Shown one piece after another: positions 1-7,703 of a stretch of 23,534 nt of DNA. The notes below the pieces were generated by a model, which saw nothing but the letters and a program-made list of their open reading frames with translations, made no database searches and was not told where the DNA came from. The stretch lies in contig JAEOSV010000023.1 in assembly GCA_016840185.1 (NCBI GenBank), positions 1 to 23,534 of the forward strand. Direction: 5' to 3'. The stretch comes from Candidatus Hermodarchaeota archaeon. GTDB lineage: Archaea > Asgardarchaeota > Hermodarchaeia > Hermodarchaeales > Hermodarchaeaceae. The position numbers and the translations under genes are program-made. How positions within the stretch are numbered: position 1 is the stretch's first letter; the number at the start of each line of letters is the position of its first letter.

Positions 1-1113
1 AACTGGAAGGGACAACACTTCCTTTGCTGCTTGCTCAGAAACAGGCATCAACCCTTCCTTATACTGAAAGAGTCGACGATAAATCGGAGTAAGATGAAGC
101 GGCACTTCGTAGTATATAGCCGCACCAATTTTGGCCTTATACAACGATTTCTGAACAGCATCCCTGTTTCGAGGTGCAGGAATCTGAATTGTGTACAAAT
201 ACCAATTATGTGTCGCCCACGACGCCTCTGTGGGTAACCTAATCCCTTCAATATCATGAAGCTGTTTAGTCAAATACGCCGCGTTAGCTTTTCGTTTCTT
301 CAGAAACTCAGGGATTCGTTTGACTTGAGCTTCACCAATCGCCGATTGAAGCTCAGGCATTCGATAGTTATGGCCCAACTGCACATATTCATATGGGCGA
401 ATTTCCCCGTGAGTTCGGATTTGTCGCAAGCGCACGGCGAGGTCGTCATCGTTGGTTGTCAATAATCCTCCTTCACCGGTTGTGATGATCTTGCTTGGAT
501 ACAAGCTAAAACAGCCCACATCGCCGATGGTGCCAACATCGTGGCCACGATACTTTGATCCATGAGCTTGACAGGCATCTTCAATAATAGCGATATCGTG
601 TTTTTCCGCCAGCTCCAGTAAGGGATCCATTTCTGCTGGGTGTCCATACAAATGGACCGGCATGATGGCCTTCGTACGTGAAGTGATAGCGGATTTTACC
701 TTTTCAGGGTCCAAGTTGTATGTCTCTGGCGAAATATCAGCGAACACCACCTTTGCTCCGTTCAGCAACACCATATTCGTTGTGGCTATGAAACTAAAGG
801 GTGGTGCAATTACTTCGTCGCCGGCTTTTACATCAAAGGCTAATAATGCAGCGTGAAGAGCAGCGGTTCCAGAGTTTACTGCGATTGCGTGTTTCGCACC
901 AATACTCTTAGCAAAGGCTTCTTCGAAGCGAAGTGTAAAGGTGCCTGCTCCAGATTTATGTGTGAGCATTCCGCTTTCCAGAACTTCTGTGACCGCTGCT
1001 ATTTCTTCTGCACCCAATATAGGACGATTGGAAGGAATGAAACGGTTTGGCGACGAGGTCGACGGTCCTGACAAAGTCGATGTCTCCATTCCATAAATGG
1101 GGTGTTCTCCCAT
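1..1113 (-). CDS. DegT/DnrJ/EryC1/StrS-family PLP aminotransferase (3' end cut by window edge)
   Basis: Translating the minus strand from the ATG at 1113 gives 371 codons without a stop up to the left edge, so only the last few residues are missing (family members are usually 370-400 aa). The enzyme class transfers an amino group from glutamate to a keto-sugar nucleotide using PLP, for surface glycans or glycoprotein sugars. Visible hallmarks: the cofactor-phosphate segment NSGTAALHAAL (80-90), the Asp of IIEDACQAHG (D179) that contacts the pyridine nitrogen, and the Schiff-base lysine K208 in SLYPSKIITTGEGG. The C-terminal half has the family segment GHNYRMPELQSAIG. The ordinary motifs argue for an active enzyme; the sugar substrate cannot be told. 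A second in-frame ATG lies 8 codons in. It follows the GNAT gene in the same orientation after a 71-base gap that contains its own TATA-like sequence. Confidence 0.93.
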   Translation of the reverse strand, partial: MGEHPIYGMETSTLSGPSTSSPNRFIPSNRPILGAEEIAAVTEVLESGMLTHKSGAGTFTLRFEEAFAKSIGAKHAIAVNSGTAALHAALLAFDVKAGDEVIAPPFSFIATTNMVLLNGAKVVFADISPETYNLDPEKVKSAITSRTKAIMPVHLYGHPAEMDPLLELAEKHDIAIIEDACQAHGSKYRGHDVGTIGDVGCFSLYPSKIITTGEGGLLTTNDDDLAVRLRQIRTHGEIRPYEYVQLGHNYRMPELQSAIGEAQVKRIPEFLKKRKANAAYLTKQLHDIEGIRLPTEASWATHNWYLYTIQIPAPRNRDAVQKSLYKAKIGAAIYYEVPLHLTPIYRRLFQYKEGLMPVSEQAAKEVLSLPV

Positions 1114-1144
1114 ATAAAATTAACTGTTCTTCCGTAAATTAGAG

Positions 1145-1150
1145 TTTAAA
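1145..1150 (-). promoter_or_regulatory. TATA-like box of the aminotransferase gene
   Basis: On the minus strand TTTAAA lies 31 bases before the ATG at 1113, inside an AT-rich gap flanked by CCGT and ACGG (1132-1153). The distance fits an archaeal TATA box with a leader of only a few bases. No strong Shine-Dalgarno precedes the ATG. Inferred from spacing only. Confidence 0.35.
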
Positions 1151-1184
1151 CGGAACTTCAGTAAATTTTTCCGCAATTTAAACC

Positions 1185-2135
1185 CTACAACGCCATTGCA
1201 AAGATTACGAGTCTGTGAACATGCTGGAATCCCAACTGCGTATATAGGTTGAAAGCCGGTTCGTTAGTAATATCAAATTCCAATTGGATCTTCGGGATGC
1301 CATTCTTCTTGGCACCTTGGAAGCTAACAGCCATCAACGACCGTCCTAAACCCTGCTGGCGAAATTCCGGGAGAATAGCTATCGGTCCCAGCATACCCAC
1401 TTCCTGAATGGGACGAACAATCGTTAATCCAACAATCTCCTCTCCTTTCACAAGAACTGCGGTCGCATCCTCCACAAAGGGTCTTTCACGGTCCAACCAG
1501 AATTTGAATGCTTCCACCCGCTGTTCGGGAGTCTGATCTAACCAAAAGCGATCTTTACTATTATCAAACATCTCAAAAAATGGATCTTGAAGAACCTCAT
1601 TCGAGACTTGTTCAAGGGGTCGGAGCTCAAAACCAGGGGGAATCTTGGGTTCGGGGAGTGATTGTTGGGTAAGGTCCTTTTCTAGGCGGGCTTCCTCTGA
1701 AGAAAGATTGAACCCTTGAGCTTCATACCATCTGGCATAATGATGGTACCATGATTCATTATCCGGAGTAATGCCGGTCAATTCGGCTTCAAGGCGTCCG
1801 TAATGTTGTCGTTTTACGTGAGCGATGCTTGTTTTGAGGAGTTGCTGGGCGATCTCGTCTTTGTCAGGTCCAGACTTGACAATCGGGTGCCAACGGCCCA
1901 GTGTGGCAATCGTGGGCACAAATGAAAAAATAACAAGCCATCCTACGATTTGTTCATCGGAATAAGCAATAAGGGGTGTGCTGTCGGTGCGATTCGCCCA
2001 CCATTCTATCGAAGTCAGGATGGTGTTTATCGTTATGTTTTCGGTTGCTAATCCCTCTTCACGTCGCGTTTCCAGAATAAAGCGTGCGAGCTCCTCGGAA
2101 TTAACATCTTTCCAGGGTTGAATCTGAATATCCAT
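1185..2135 (-). CDS. GNAT-family N-acetyltransferase, two GNAT-like halves
   Basis: The open frame begins at an ATG at 2165, but the ATG at 2135 (MDIQIQPWKD) fits the usual GNAT beginning better and gives 316 aa. The C-terminal half is a recognisable GNAT fold: the acetyl-CoA pyrophosphate loop reads LPEFRQQGLGRSLM, preceded by a strand with GMLGPIAI and followed by NEPAFNLYTQLGF, the usual beta5-alpha4 region. The N-terminal half (EELARFILETRREEG, then a strand with IVGWLVIFSF) resembles a second GNAT domain without a clean Q/RxxGxG/A loop, so it is probably a structural or degenerate copy. The acceptor (small molecule, protein N-terminus or lysine) cannot be read from sequence. It lies downstream of the ferritin-like genes but is separated from them by a strong inverted repeat, so it may be a separate transcript. 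Confidence 0.85.
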   Translation of the reverse strand: MDIQIQPWKDVNSEELARFILETRREEGLATENITINTILTSIEWWANRTDSTPLIAYSDEQIVGWLVIFSFVPTIATLGRWHPIVKSGPDKDEIAQQLLKTSIAHVKRQHYGRLEAELTGITPDNESWYHHYARWYEAQGFNLSSEEARLEKDLTQQSLPEPKIPPGFELRPLEQVSNEVLQDPFFEMFDNSKDRFWLDQTPEQRVEAFKFWLDRERPFVEDATAVLVKGEEIVGLTIVRPIQEVGMLGPIAILPEFRQQGLGRSLMAVSFQGAKKNGIPKIQLEFDITNEPAFNLYTQLGFQHVHRLVIFAMAL

Positions 2136-2194
2136 GAATCCATGATTCAAGATAGTCCTATACATAAGTGGATTGGCAACGAAAAATAATGTGA

Positions 2195-2232
2195 TCTAAA
2201 TCGATACAAGATTATTTTGTAATCGATTTAGA
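2195..2232 (-). terminator. Perfect 11-bp inverted repeat at the 3' end of the ferritin-like operon
   Basis: TCTAAATCGAT (2195-2205) and ATCGATTTAGA (2222-2232) are exact reverse complements separated by 16 bases; ACAA/TTGT inside can extend the stem past a one-base bulge. The ferritin-like stop codon TAA (2228-2230) sits in one arm. The hairpin lies between that stop and the GNAT start, so it may end the upstream transcript or protect its 3' end. It could instead be an operator for the GNAT gene. There is no long T-run. Confidence 0.45.
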
Positions 2233-2665
2233 GTTCGCCAACGACTTGCATGAGGGTTTTGTGGTGGCGTTTTTCATCCTCGAGAATGTGCTCAAGGATT
2301 GCTTTGATGGTTGGTTGCTTGACAATTTTGATTTGTTCTTCGAGGATTTCGATCATATTTTTCTCGACTTCGATATGCTCGTTAAGGTCACGTTTCGCAA
2401 CCAGTTTATCCGTCCATTTTTCTTCATGAAAATCTTTGAAGGAGTAGGGTTGTTCTCTCAGCACACGTTCAATGGTCTGATACATTTTTGCGTGCTTTCC
2501 AGAATCCATTCCAAGCTCATCAATTAGAAGTTTTACAGCAGCATTGTCTACTGTCTTTGCTGTTTCCTGATAGAGCTCTACGGCTTTCTTTTCGATTTTG
2601 ATTGCACGTTCAATCATTTCGAGTAATTCTTTGTGGGGACCTTCGGACATGGTTCTCACATCCAT
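2228..2665 (-). CDS. Ferritin-like (rubrerythrin-related) four-helix protein, copy 1
   Basis: A 145-aa all-helical protein with the layout of a ferritin-like diiron bundle: helix A with IEKKAVELY (E25 region), helix B ending DSGKHAKMY, helix C with EHIEVEKNMIEILEEQ, and helix D with the metal-binding-like ExxH of EDEKRHHKTL (E131, H134). The rubrerythrin ExxH of helix B is replaced by D-S-x-K-H in both copies here, which suggests a divergent subfamily with an altered metal site. There is no C-terminal rubredoxin domain. Expected roles are peroxide reduction or iron handling in the cytoplasm, but activity is unproven. It is the last gene of the hemerythrin cassette, 66 bases after its paralogue at 2732-3166, which is similar in helices C and D. 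An in-frame ATG at 2650 is an alternative start. Confidence 0.82.
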   Translation of the reverse strand: MDVRTMSEGPHKELLEMIERAIKIEKKAVELYQETAKTVDNAAVKLLIDELGMDSGKHAKMYQTIERVLREQPYSFKDFHEEKWTDKLVAKRDLNEHIEVEKNMIEILEEQIKIVKQPTIKAILEHILEDEKRHHKTLMQVVGEL

Positions 2666-2731
2666 GGGTTCAATGACACCGAAATGGGATTCTCCTCTAA
2701 AAAAGACTTCTCCTCTTCGCAGAGAACTGGT

Positions 2732-3166
2732 TTAAATCTCCCAAATCTCATCTTTGAGAATCTTATGGTGCCGTTCTTCATCTGCGACGATATGCTTGAG
2801 AATGACTTTCAGGGTTTTATCCTCGGTGGCAAGGATTTCATCCTTGATGAGTTCAATCATCTTGGCTTCGCGATCAATGTGGTGTTTGATGGCCTCAAGC
2901 CCTTGATTGCGTTGCTTCCATGTACCCACGTACGTTTTCTCTTCTGGGTCTTTAGGTTGTTTGGTCTCTTTCTTCAGGGCATCCAGAAGCATCTGAACCA
3001 TACTGGCATGTTTCGTTGAATCTGCGGCGCAGATTTCAAACAGGATTTTGATTCCCACATGATCGATGTCTTTCATTTCTTTCCGTAGGGCTCGTGCGGA
3101 TTCCTTTTCCAGGGTCAGTTGGGTTTCGAGTAGTTCAATCAGCCGGTCGTTTGCCATGATATTCAC
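2732..3166 (-). CDS. Ferritin-like (rubrerythrin-related) four-helix protein, copy 2
   Basis: A 144-aa paralogue of the next gene, with the same helix order: LLETQLTLEKESARAL, then ICAADSTKHASM with the D-S-x-K-H variant (D49-H53), then EAIKHHIDREAKMIEL, then VADEERHHKILKDE with ExxH (E130, H133). The shared departure from the usual helix-B ExxH in both copies argues that it is a trait of the family and not decay. Its ATG overlaps the TGA of the hemerythrin gene by 4 bases (3163-3166), a translational-coupling arrangement, so the two are almost certainly co-transcribed. A second ATG three codons in could also be used. The likely role is oxidative-stress defence or iron binding together with its neighbours; homo- or heterodimers with copy 1 are possible. 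Confidence 0.82.
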   Translation of the reverse strand: MNIMANDRLIELLETQLTLEKESARALRKEMKDIDHVGIKILFEICAADSTKHASMVQMLLDALKKETKQPKDPEEKTYVGTWKQRNQGLEAIKHHIDREAKMIELIKDEILATEDKTLKVILKHIVADEERHHKILKDEIWEI

Positions 3167-3708
3167 TTCTCCATGAGTTTGTCTACAAGGTCACTGTAAT
3201 ATGACTGGACTTTTGTTCCCGTTCGTGTATCCATTGCCTTAAACTCTTTGGCAATTTCATCCATTTCGGCTTTTGATAACAAATCCTTCGCTATTGGAAA
3301 CAGTTCTTCATCTTCTAATTTGATGTGTGGTTGGATGAGTTCAACGTAGTTATCGAGACACTGAATCACACGTTCTCGTGCAGGCCGGTCACCTGTAAAC
3401 ATTGGACGGGCAAATCGGCGTAATTCCGCAATGTACGCAAGGAGAAACATATGTTCTTCAACGAGTTTATCGATTGTCTCATCAAACTCTGAGCTGGATC
3501 CGTGTTCCATAATCATAGGAAATAACCACTGTTCTTCTTTACCGTGGTGTACGATATCTGCATAGGTGCTCCAAAAATCAACTAACCACCAATAACGTCG
3601 TGGTCTGATGGGTGTTCCTGCCTTAATCTCATCACGAATCGTTTCAGTTACTGTTACGGCTTTTGCTATGAGGCGATGCTCCTTCACAAGGAATTTTAGA
3701 GGTTGCAT
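3163..3708 (-). CDS. Hemerythrin (HHE cation-binding) domain protein
   Basis: A 181-aa single-domain hemerythrin-like protein. Diiron ligand candidates are in order: H11 (KEHRLI), H54/H55 and E59 (DIVHHGKEEQWLFP), H86 (EEHMFLL), H128 and E132 (QPHIKLEDEELFP). Such proteins bind O2 or NO or buffer iron through a non-heme diiron centre. The start at 3708 is supported by a purine-rich GAAGGAG about ten bases upstream and a TATA box further up. It leads a three-gene operon with two ferritin-like proteins (4-base overlap with the first), diverging from the hydrolase at 3844. The grouping supports a role in sensing or detoxifying oxygen or NO in an anaerobe. Family assignment is firm; the ligand is inferred. 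Confidence 0.93.
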   Translation of the reverse strand: MQPLKFLVKEHRLIAKAVTVTETIRDEIKAGTPIRPRRYWWLVDFWSTYADIVHHGKEEQWLFPMIMEHGSSSEFDETIDKLVEEHMFLLAYIAELRRFARPMFTGDRPARERVIQCLDNYVELIQPHIKLEDEELFPIAKDLLSKAEMDEIAKEFKAMDTRTGTKVQSYYSDLVDKLMEK

Positions 3709-3760
3709 GACGTTGTACTCCTTCGCTTCTTCGAGGTTAGTTTAAAGCAGGGGTTTCTGA

Positions 3761-3768
3761 TATAAAAA
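3761..3768 (-). promoter_or_regulatory. TATA box of the hemerythrin/ferritin-like operon
   Basis: On the minus strand TTTTTATA lies about 55 bases before the hemerythrin ATG. This predicts a start of transcription near 3738 and a leader of about 30 bases that includes the GGAG ribosome-binding sequence. It sits in the 135-base divergent gap with the hydrolase gene. Confidence 0.5.
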
Positions 3769-3791
3769 CAAATTCTTGCTGTTCCACAAAG

Positions 3792-3802
3792 AATAATAAA
3801 AG
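3792..3802 (+). promoter_or_regulatory. TATA-like box of the hydrolase-membrane protein gene
   Basis: AATAATAAAAG lies about 45 bases before the ATG at 3844, predicting transcription from about 3822 with a short leader that still contains GGTGG. A second AT-rich element (AAATAAA at 3807-3813) is an alternative. Confidence 0.35.
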
Positions 3803-3843
3803 AATCAAATAAAGAGCGGTTCCAAGAAGTTTTGGTGGGAATA

Positions 3844-5595
3844 ATGGGTCGTTTACGTCCGCGTTATATTCTCTTCCTTGTCAGCATCATTATGATGATT
3901 AGTGGCATCGCTATGGCCTGGGGTGCCCAGAATAATATGGGCACTGTCCAAGCCAGTGAAATAACTCTCAATACTTCTGATGGTGTGCCAATTTCGGCAA
4001 TTCTGCAAAGACCACTTGCCGCGACAGCAGGTACTCCCCTTCCTGGTGTAGTAGTCATACATGGTGTCATTCAATCCAAAGAGTGGGTTATGGCATTTGG
4101 CATCGAACTGGCTCGCCGGGGATTTGTAGTCCTGACTATTGATGCAGTGGGTCATGGCAATTCGGGACCGAGTGTGGGCCCTGGAACGGATCGAGGTGGC
4201 ATCGTAGCCTTGGAATACCTTGATAGTTTGCCCTATGTAAGCACACTTGGCATGGTCGGTCATAGTATGGGTGCCGGTATTGAAATCCAAGCCATCAACG
4301 AGACTTCGATTCAAGTTGACAGCATCGTCCTCGTAGGTGGGGGAGGTAGCAGCATTGCAACATGGACTAACACTACCTTTCCCCGGAACATGCTTCTTGT
4401 AATAGGATTATATGATGAACTCTTCGATGTACCCGCAATGTTGAATTATCTTGCAGGACCCTTCAACACAGCAGCCCCTGTGACTCCTGGACAACTCTAT
4501 GGGGATTATGCTACGGGAACAGCCCGAATGCTTCTTCTTTCTCCAACAAACCACCTCTTCGAAACAATCGATGCTATAACTATCAGCGCAACCACCGAGT
4601 GGCTCATGAACAGTCTCAAAGGATCACCAGACGCATATTGGATTCCGAGCCAAAATCTCCTGTATCCACTTTGGATCTTAGGCGGCATATTTGCCTGCCT
4701 TGGCGCAGTTCTCTCAGTTCTTGCATTGTTCACAATCTTGACAAATTTCAGTATCTTCCAACAAATTCAACATACTCCCAACTCTCGATACTTCGCAACA
4801 ACTCCGAAATATCTAGGTCTTGGTCTCATCTACGGTATTATAGGATTGGTGAGCCTATTTGCCATGCTTATTGTGGATATTCCTGTCTCATATCCTCAAA
4901 GCCTAGGACTATCAGTGATTATAGGACTCTTTATTGGCGGACTAGTAACGTTCCTTATCCTTGTTGGAATCAAATACATCCTTAATCGAAAAGATAACAC
5001 ACCAACTTGGAATGACATTGGAGGTTTCAACGGAAAAGAAAAAGGGGATTACAAGGCGTTACTTAAAACCGTTGGGCTTGGGTTTCTGCTGGGTCTCATT
5101 GGGATTGCATGGCTCTATCTATGGGTCCTCCCTGTTGACCTGCTCCTCGCCTTGGACTTTCGAGTATTTCTCCCATTCCTGAAAGCCCTCTCACCTCTTC
5201 GTGCACTCTTCGTTCCTCTCTACTTCCTCTTATTCCTACCCGTATTCCTCGTTGATGGATTATGGCTGATGGGTTATCTTCGCACGCAACCCAAAGAAAA
5301 CTGGAAGAACACCCAGATTTGGTGGACGAGTAAAGCCATACTCATCAAAGTGTTAGTTTTGGCATTAATTCTCCTAATCCAGACAGGAGTTAGCTTTGCC
5401 ATTGGCGGCCCATTCATTTCGGGATTCATGGGCTTCTATTTGCTTTTCCTATGGATTTTCATTCCAATGTATGCTATCTCAACGACTTTCCTTGCCTGGT
5501 CTTATCGACTCAGCAACCGCTTCTACATCGCGATCCTCTTCAATGCCTTTCTCTTCGCTTGGATTATGGCTGCAATACTCCCCATCTACATCTAA
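3844..5595 (+). CDS. Alpha/beta hydrolase fused to a C-terminal multi-pass membrane domain
   Basis: The frame opens with a TTG at 3832, but the ATG at 3844 follows GGTGG by six bases and is preferred (583 aa). An N-terminal hydrophobic segment (residues 6-26) is followed by an extracytoplasmic-looking alpha/beta hydrolase (about 37-258): oxyanion VVVIHG (H73-G74), strand FVVLTIDAVGHGNSG, nucleophile elbow GHSMG (S141), acid YDELFD (D191) and SPTNHLFE (H237). The full triad suggests an active esterase, lipase or peptidase related to dienelactone hydrolase/S9-like enzymes. From about residue 272 onward come roughly eight hydrophobic helices, ending in WIMAAILPIYI. The substrate could be a membrane lipid or an exported ester; this is inference. 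It diverges from the hemerythrin operon and lies 61 bases before the polymerase gene, so the two may share a transcript. Confidence 0.85.
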   Translation: MGRLRPRYILFLVSIIMMISGIAMAWGAQNNMGTVQASEITLNTSDGVPISAILQRPLAATAGTPLPGVVVIHGVIQSKEWVMAFGIELARRGFVVLTIDAVGHGNSGPSVGPGTDRGGIVALEYLDSLPYVSTLGMVGHSMGAGIEIQAINETSIQVDSIVLVGGGGSSIATWTNTTFPRNMLLVIGLYDELFDVPAMLNYLAGPFNTAAPVTPGQLYGDYATGTARMLLLSPTNHLFETIDAITISATTEWLMNSLKGSPDAYWIPSQNLLYPLWILGGIFACLGAVLSVLALFTILTNFSIFQQIQHTPNSRYFATTPKYLGLGLIYGIIGLVSLFAMLIVDIPVSYPQSLGLSVIIGLFIGGLVTFLILVGIKYILNRKDNTPTWNDIGGFNGKEKGDYKALLKTVGLGFLLGLIGIAWLYLWVLPVDLLLALDFRVFLPFLKALSPLRALFVPLYFLLFLPVFLVDGLWLMGYLRTQPKENWKNTQIWWTSKAILIKVLVLALILLIQTGVSFAIGGPFISGFMGFYLLFLWIFIPMYAISTTFLAWSYRLSNRFYIAILFNAFLFAWIMAAILPIYI

Positions 5596-5656
5596 TCCGG
5601 CACAAAGTTAAAGCTCACGAATGCACTCATTCAATGATGTGTCTGAGGTGTTAACT

Positions 5657-7615
5657 ATGCCGAATACCCATTATTGGTTGCTGGATACAACTTACAGTGA
5701 AGATGAACGTAAAATTCAGCAGACATTCCTACAAACACCCGCTCAGACACTCGTCAAAGGCGAAACAGATTTTTCTCCATATTTCTACGCAACACCTGCA
5801 AGTCTTGGTGAAGCGGTAAACCGAAAAGACCTGATGAAAAATGAGATAATATCTGTTGCACAGGTTCCGTCAACAAGCACTGTAAAAACTCAACGTGAAT
5901 GGGAACGAAAGATCAACCCAAGTCTCAGTTATGTCTATGATCAAGAACAACGATTTGGATGCCCACATAAACGAACCACTACGGGCTATAAGCTCGATTT
6001 ACACGTCCCCACAAAACAGCTCAAAGCCTTCAACTCACGTTTCTCTCAAATCGCGGACCAAGACCCTCTTAAGTTCGAATTCTTGAAAGAATTCTTTCGA
6101 TATACTATCCAACCGATCCCTCAAATGCCACGAGATCAACTGAAACTTGATCCAAAATTTGATGACTCAAAAATACTCCGAGGCATCATGTTATCACGCA
6201 TCGCAAATATCCCTTTTATGCGAGCCCTAACCAGTCGCAGTGTTTCTGAATGGATCCGCTCCATGCTTCACACAAGCTATCGCCGTTTAGGTATTCTCAT
6301 CCCTGATCCAGAAGAACTGAAGCTGGGGCACACACCCCATCGCGTTGAAGGAGCATTAACCATTGCTCCCACACCCGGTGTATACTATCACATGACGGTT
6401 TTAGACTTTGAATCTCTTTATCCAAGTCTCATTGACCAATACAACCTCTCATACGAAACCATGGACTGTGACCATGACGATTGCCACCCGAATTCGGTTC
6501 CCGATGCACCACATTATGTGTGCACACATCGACGAGGAATTTTCAGTACCCTCATCGGAGCACTCAAGGATCTCCGAATTTACTGGTTCAAACCCCAAAG
6601 CCGGCAAACAAAAATCTCCTCAGAAGAACGAAATCAAGCACAAGTCATCTCTAATCTTCTCAAATTCCTTCTTGTTAGTAGTGGTGGTGTCACAATACGT
6701 ATTCAAGGGCTTGCTAGTCCTCCGCTCGCAGAATCAATGATGGCCTACGGGCGATGGGCCCTGCGGACCAGTTGGGACTTTGCCATTGAGAAGGGAATGC
6801 GACCAATCTATGGAGACACTGATTCCCTATTTCTCGATCGCCCATCAAAACGAGATATTGAATGGTTAATTGCTAAGGTAAAAGACGAGTTGAAATTACA
6901 ACTCGCGGTAGATGTCGTCTATCCCATGTGTGTGTTCAGTTCCGCAAAAAAGGCATATTTTGGTATCTTTCCCGATGGAACACCCGATGTTAAAGGAATT
7001 ACTTTAGGAAAATCGAGTACACCCACACGTTTCCACCAAATCTTTTTAGAAGTTGTAAAACCCCTTGCTTCTGTCGACAACTCTGAAAAACTGGTCAAAG
7101 TAATTCCACGAATAATTAAAATCTTGCAGCATCAAATTACGCGCCTTCGTCGAAAAGAGTTTTCTGTCGAGGAACTGGAATATCGGGTCAAAGTTTGGAA
7201 AGCGGATAAGGAACGCGGGAAAGGAACTGCGCTAGCCCAACCCTACCAAGCTCTCCAACAATTAGAAGATTCGGGCGTTAAAGTGAAAAAACGCGATGAA
7301 GTTGGGTTTGTCAAAGTCACCCCATTTCGGTACGGTACTCGCACATTCACCGTCAAACCCACGCAAATGGCCACCCAGGAAGAAATTGACATTCCCGACT
7401 ATATTCGTAAACTCGAAATGGCTTTTGAACAAGTTTTACTCCCGATGAATATTGAGTTTCCAGGTCAACAATCCCGCGCCTTGGATTCCTACCTCTCGAA
7501 AACGGTATCCGCGCCATTTCAGGAATCGCCCCCTGAGCCTGGAAAACGTGAGCCCATTAAAAAACAGAAACGATTGATTGATTACACTAACGGTGAAGAT
7601 GAGGAGGCTTCATAG
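5657..7615 (+). CDS. Family B DNA polymerase lacking the 3'-5' exonuclease core
   Basis: The ATG at 5657 is preferred over one at 5621 because GAGGTG lies six bases upstream; the product is 652 aa, against roughly 770-900 for standard archaeal PolB. Residues 5-50 (YWLLDTTYSEDE, FSPYFYATP) match the family B N-terminal domain. The part that should hold the exonuclease with its D-x-E motif is reduced to a short linker ending EFFRYTIQPIPQMPR, and no Exo I, II or III motif is visible. The polymerase half has intact motif A (DFESLYPS, D250), a C/H cluster (C271, C276, C289), KKAY, and motif C (YGDTDS, 385-390). Motif B is altered: LLKFLLVSSGG replaces the usual K-x6-7-YG core, losing the conserved Asn and Tyr. 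The C-terminus carries QKRLIDYT (Q637), a PCNA-binding PIP-box-like motif. Probably a catalytically competent, non-proofreading repair or bypass polymerase; an inactivated PolB2-type role remains possible. Confidence 0.9.
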   Translation: MPNTHYWLLDTTYSEDERKIQQTFLQTPAQTLVKGETDFSPYFYATPASLGEAVNRKDLMKNEIISVAQVPSTSTVKTQREWERKINPSLSYVYDQEQRFGCPHKRTTTGYKLDLHVPTKQLKAFNSRFSQIADQDPLKFEFLKEFFRYTIQPIPQMPRDQLKLDPKFDDSKILRGIMLSRIANIPFMRALTSRSVSEWIRSMLHTSYRRLGILIPDPEELKLGHTPHRVEGALTIAPTPGVYYHMTVLDFESLYPSLIDQYNLSYETMDCDHDDCHPNSVPDAPHYVCTHRRGIFSTLIGALKDLRIYWFKPQSRQTKISSEERNQAQVISNLLKFLLVSSGGVTIRIQGLASPPLAESMMAYGRWALRTSWDFAIEKGMRPIYGDTDSLFLDRPSKRDIEWLIAKVKDELKLQLAVDVVYPMCVFSSAKKAYFGIFPDGTPDVKGITLGKSSTPTRFHQIFLEVVKPLASVDNSEKLVKVIPRIIKILQHQITRLRRKEFSVEELEYRVKVWKADKERGKGTALAQPYQALQQLEDSGVKVKKRDEVGFVKVTPFRYGTRTFTVKPTQMATQEEIDIPDYIRKLEMAFEQVLLPMNIEFPGQQSRALDSYLSKTVSAPFQESPPEPGKREPIKKQKRLIDYTNGEDEEAS

Positions 7616-7638
7616 ATTAAACATTCGTCTAGTTATTA

Positions 7639-7658
7639 CGTTTAAACTAGTTTATACG
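7639..7658 (+). promoter_or_regulatory. 20-bp near-perfect palindrome in the promoter of the zinc-ribbon membrane protein
   Basis: CGTTTAAACT joined to AGTTTATACG is self-complementary except for one base pair, centred on CTAG. It lies 45 bases before the ATG at 7704 and overlaps a possible TATA box (TTTATACG). Its form suggests an operator for a dimeric regulator. A second TATA candidate, TTTTTTAT at 7673-7680, would give a leaderless transcript beginning at the ATG. Confidence 0.4.
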
Positions 7659-7703
7659 GAAATAAAGTAAACTTTTTTATTGTGCCGATTCACTTAAAAT
7701 ACT

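Noticed and set aside
3853..4314. A 153-codon minus-strand frame inside the hydrolase gene
   Set aside because: It lies opposite the catalytic domain with clear motifs; a shadow frame.
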